The notes under the pieces were generated by a model that worked only from the letters and a program-made list of their open reading frames with translations, was not told the origin of the DNA and made no database searches. Both the position numbers and the translations under genes were made by a program. From Endotrypanum monterogeii (lineage: Eukaryota > Euglenozoa > Kinetoplastea > Trypanosomatida > Trypanosomatidae), in contig CM007320.1 of the NCBI GenBank assembly GCA_000333855.2, positions 1,301,911-1,365,910 of the forward strand: DNA of 64,000 nt, read 5' to 3'. This document shows, piece by piece, positions 61,829 to 64,000 of the stretch; positions within the stretch are counted from its first letter, which is position 1, and every line of letters starts with the position of its first letter.

Positions 61829-62458
61829 CTAAGCACCCAGTCCTTTCTTGCCCTTGTGGCTCATGGCGGACTCGAATTGCGACTCTAGATTCGCGTTCAT
61901 ACGCTTTAACTCGGTGTTGCTCGCGACGAATGTATTGTGGCGCGATTGCCCACCAGCAACGCTATTCTCCTGGACAGAAGCCTTTACCCCACCCATAAGG
62001 CGTGCAAATTTCATTCGCTTCTGCTCATTCTGATCAAAGACATTGGCGGAGGCGTACTGACCAAGTTCGATCGACTTGGGGGTTCCTGATTCTTCATCTG
62101 GAGGGTTTCCACGAGACGCGGAAGAAGATATTTGCACGTCAGTGGACTCTTCTTTCCGAGGGCGCTTCTTATGAGAGGTGACTTCATCTTTAGTAGAGCA
62201 GAGTGCGTTGTGAGATTTGAGGGCCTTTCGGCACGCTTTTAGGTGGGATTGCAGCTCGGTCGCACTCGCGTGGTCGTCAGTGCCGCAATTCTGCAACTCT
62301 TGCTCCAGAATCCGGATCGCTACAAGGGCGATGGTTGCCAGAGCCTCTTTTCGTTGAATGCGCAACAGCACTTCCCCGGTATCGCCGCCATGCGATGCCT
62401 CGATATGCTCCGTGGCGGCCTCTCGCAACTCCCGAAGACAGTCCTTGAAGGTGGACAT
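61829..62458 (-). CDS. SMAP (small acidic protein-like) domain protein, probably nuclear
   Basis: The protein has 209 residues from the ATG at 62458 (MSTFKDCLRELREAATEH). Residues 1-90 are helical (LRIQRKEALATIALVAIRILEQELQ). A basic patch, KKRPRKEE (about 97-104), could be a nuclear localisation signal. The C-terminal 70 residues contain ANVFDQNEQKRMKFARLMGGVKA (about 138-160), the FxDxxxxxKFxRLMGGxK pattern of the small acidic protein-like domain also found in KNOP1, and end with LKRMNANLESQFESAMSHKGKKGLGA. The function of this domain is not established; related proteins are nuclear or nucleolar. The upstream in-frame extension is translated (TA)n and is not used. Confidence 0.75.
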   Translation of the reverse strand: MSTFKDCLRELREAATEHIEASHGGDTGEVLLRIQRKEALATIALVAIRILEQELQNCGTDDHASATELQSHLKACRKALKSHNALCSTKDEVTSHKKRPRKEESTDVQISSSASRGNPPDEESGTPKSIELGQYASANVFDQNEQKRMKFARLMGGVKASVQENSVAGGQSRHNTFVASNTELKRMNANLESQFESAMSHKGKKGLGA

Positions 62459-63413
62459 GATGCCTGTTGACGCGAAGGTAGCGGATATATATATATATAA
62501 ATATATATATAAATAAATATATATAAAGGGAGGGTTAGAGTCGAGAGATGGTTTGTGCAGAGGGGTAAAGATGATGATATAGAGACACAACACGGAGTCA
62601 CGTAGCTATTGGCCTTTGTGTGTGTGTGTGTGTTGTTGGCTTTAGGAGTTTCGCTGCCTGCCCAAGGTACGACGTAAACAGCTGACAGCAATGCGCTCTG
62701 TCAGACTGATAGCGATGCTCCTCTCTTCGAATGACCGAAGAGGAAGATGGTAAGCGCGAGGTGGGGGGGGGGGGGCAACAAGATCGTACAACCTACGCCA
62801 ACGCATACTAATACACTCATGTATAGATATGCATAGGCGAGATTACGCCAAAGGTGACGCGGAGCACGCTACCGGATACGGGGGGCATACACGGAGTCTC
62901 CCCACGAAGCATAACATATACATTTTTTTTTTGTGTGTCATTGCGCAACCCCTCAACGCACCTCGAACATCCCTATTCTTGCAGAAGGCTGCTGAGGGGC
63001 TTCTACCTTATCGACTACTTTTGAGCATTGTATCCTTTTCCTACGAAAAAAATCGTGGGAGGTGGGGGGAGGGGGGACCTACCACGAGAAGAGGAAGGGA
63101 AGGTTGTCTTGGAGTGAGTATGAAAAAGAAGAGAGGCCCAAGGAGGGCAACGCATTCGAAAGGCGGGGGCTAAGAGAAATGAAGAGTAGATAAAACCACC
63201 ATACCTATAAAAATGAATAACGTCAGCGTATTCGTGCATACAAACGCCCGTGACAGCCACCCAGTGCATTCGGCGACGAAAAAGATGCAGTTGGTAGAAG
63301 GGGGGTATGAATGGGGGCAGCAGCCACACCCAAGAGAGAAAAAAAAACAGAAACGTAACGGAAATATGTCTGTCCCGTATTTTCCTTGAAGTGAGCCGAT
63401 TAACTATACATCA
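62459..63413. other. spacer upstream of SMAP-domain gene
   Basis: No gene is seen. It contains imperfect (TA)n at 62486-62525 right upstream of the SMAP-domain gene, (GT)n at 62618-62631, a G run at 62763-62774 and a T run at 62923-62932. Confidence 0.5.
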
Positions 63414-64000
63414 TCAGGATATGGGGAGCTCGCGCTCTTCCCTGCGTGGAAAGATGGGGCGTAGTCCGTCCGTGCGCAGCGCAGGACTGCTAGTACCAGC
63501 GGCTGTGGACGTGAGCGGTTGCGCCTCCGCCCCACGACCACCGACAGCCTCTGCCGCACTCAGCAATATGCGATTTGTCCCACGGCACTGCTCAACAACG
63601 CGGTCACGCAGCTCCGAGTCCTCCAATTGCTTGTACGCCTCGCGCCGCAGACATATAGTGCGATAGAGTGTGCGCTGATCCTCGTAGCGCATCCGCGGTT
63701 CATTGCTCGGGGCCGGCCCCTTCCGTGGTGCCACCTTCACAATTATTTTGCTTCTTTCGTTTCGCCCACAGTACTTGGCCAATGTTGCCTCCATTGGCTT
63801 GCCACAAAACCACAGCGCCGCTTCGTCCTCTTTAACTCGCTCATTGGACCTCCACTCAGGATCAAGAAGAACACGGCAGTGGTACACGACTAAGCGTGTG
63901 TCTTCATCCAGATCAGGGTCTTCGTGCTTCTCGTACAACTGCTGTACTGCTGCCTCCGGTCCATCTGTGTGAGTACACAAGGACGGATAGAGAGTGACAG
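63414..64000 (-). CDS. CFAP298-like cilia/flagella protein, C-terminal part (5' end outside window)
   Basis: The frame is open from the window edge at 64000 to the stop at 63414, about 194 residues, so the start lies further right. The visible part reads VTLYPSLCTHTDGPEAAVQQLYEKHEDPDLDEDTR, then KEDEAALWFCGKPMEATLAKYCGRNERSKIIVKVAPRKGPAPSNEPRM and YEDQRTLYRTICLRREAYKQLEDSE. The order (YP-G/S-L..., EDEAALWxCGKxM, L-x-K/D-YCGRNERSKIIxKVxxRxxGAPxxEP) is the C-terminal half of CFAP298 (C21orf59/Kurly, FBB18), needed for dynein-arm assembly and ciliary motility. The tail after residue 130 is extended compared with animals (Ala/Thr/Ser/Pro-rich, ending RREERELPIS). Likely role: motility of the single flagellum. 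Confidence 0.82.
   Translation of the reverse strand, partial: VTLYPSLCTHTDGPEAAVQQLYEKHEDPDLDEDTRLVVYHCRVLLDPEWRSNERVKEDEAALWFCGKPMEATLAKYCGRNERSKIIVKVAPRKGPAPSNEPRMRYEDQRTLYRTICLRREAYKQLEDSELRDRVVEQCRGTNRILLSAAEAVGGRGAEAQPLTSTAAGTSSPALRTDGLRPIFPRREERELPIS

Noticed and set aside
1..64000. tRNA, rRNA or snoRNA genes and CRISPR arrays
   Set aside because: I looked for internal tRNA promoter boxes and paired stems and for regularly spaced repeats but saw none I could support. A covariance-model search would be needed to exclude small RNAs.

Overview
The window looks like nuclear DNA of a trypanosomatid, most likely of the Leishmania group (Leishmaniinae). Every convincing gene lies on the minus strand. 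None shows an intron. The genes are separated by 0.5-3.7 kb spacers rich in (TA)n, (CA)n and poly-G/poly-A runs, and some spacers carry a polypyrimidine tract plus AG just before the ATG, as expected for one polycistronic unit processed by trans-splicing. Coding regions are GC-rich at third positions. Many products are typical of kinetoplastids: a probable mitoribosomal mS47, axonemal proteins, a bromodomain factor, a divergent actin-like protein and an eL29 array. No strand switch, tRNA or rRNA gene was seen. I could not assign a species or chromosome.

In transcription order (right to left): a partial CFAP298-like gene at the right edge; an SMAP-domain protein; 2-oxoglutarate dehydrogenase E1; a NIPSNAP protein; a small unknown protein; a GT25 glycosyltransferase; ESCRT-III VPS24/CHMP3; a gene-free stretch with two interleaved pairs of perfect inverted repeats; a Sec14/CRAL-TRIO protein; retromer VPS26; a short-chain dehydrogenase; three tandem eL29 genes, one cut by a gap; two small proteins of unknown function; a bromodomain + ET-like protein; a coiled-coil protein; a small basic protein; a very large Piezo-type channel; an EFHB-like axonemal protein; a small membrane protein; an actin-like protein; a long coiled-coil protein; a PI31-like proteasome regulator; a membrane-anchored macro-like protein; and the probable mitoribosomal mS47.

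Functionally the set mixes mitochondrial genes (mS47, OGDH E1, NIPSNAP, small candidates), flagellar genes (EFHB, CFAP298), endomembrane traffic (VPS26, VPS24, Sec14-like) and gene expression (eL29, bromodomain). This mix is normal for trypanosomatid gene clusters, which are co-transcribed but not functional operons.

Three genes (mS47, PI31, Piezo) are each broken by a single-base length change in an A/T homopolymer. In each case the other frame continues with family-like sequence, so uncorrected base-calling errors are the simplest explanation. Three N gaps (12385-12494, 36397-36406, 55820-56028) all fall in repeats. The most unusual structure is the A-B-A'-B' arrangement at 46.0-50.0 kb: 257-bp and 167-bp inverted repeats, identical by eye, that interlock around VPS24.
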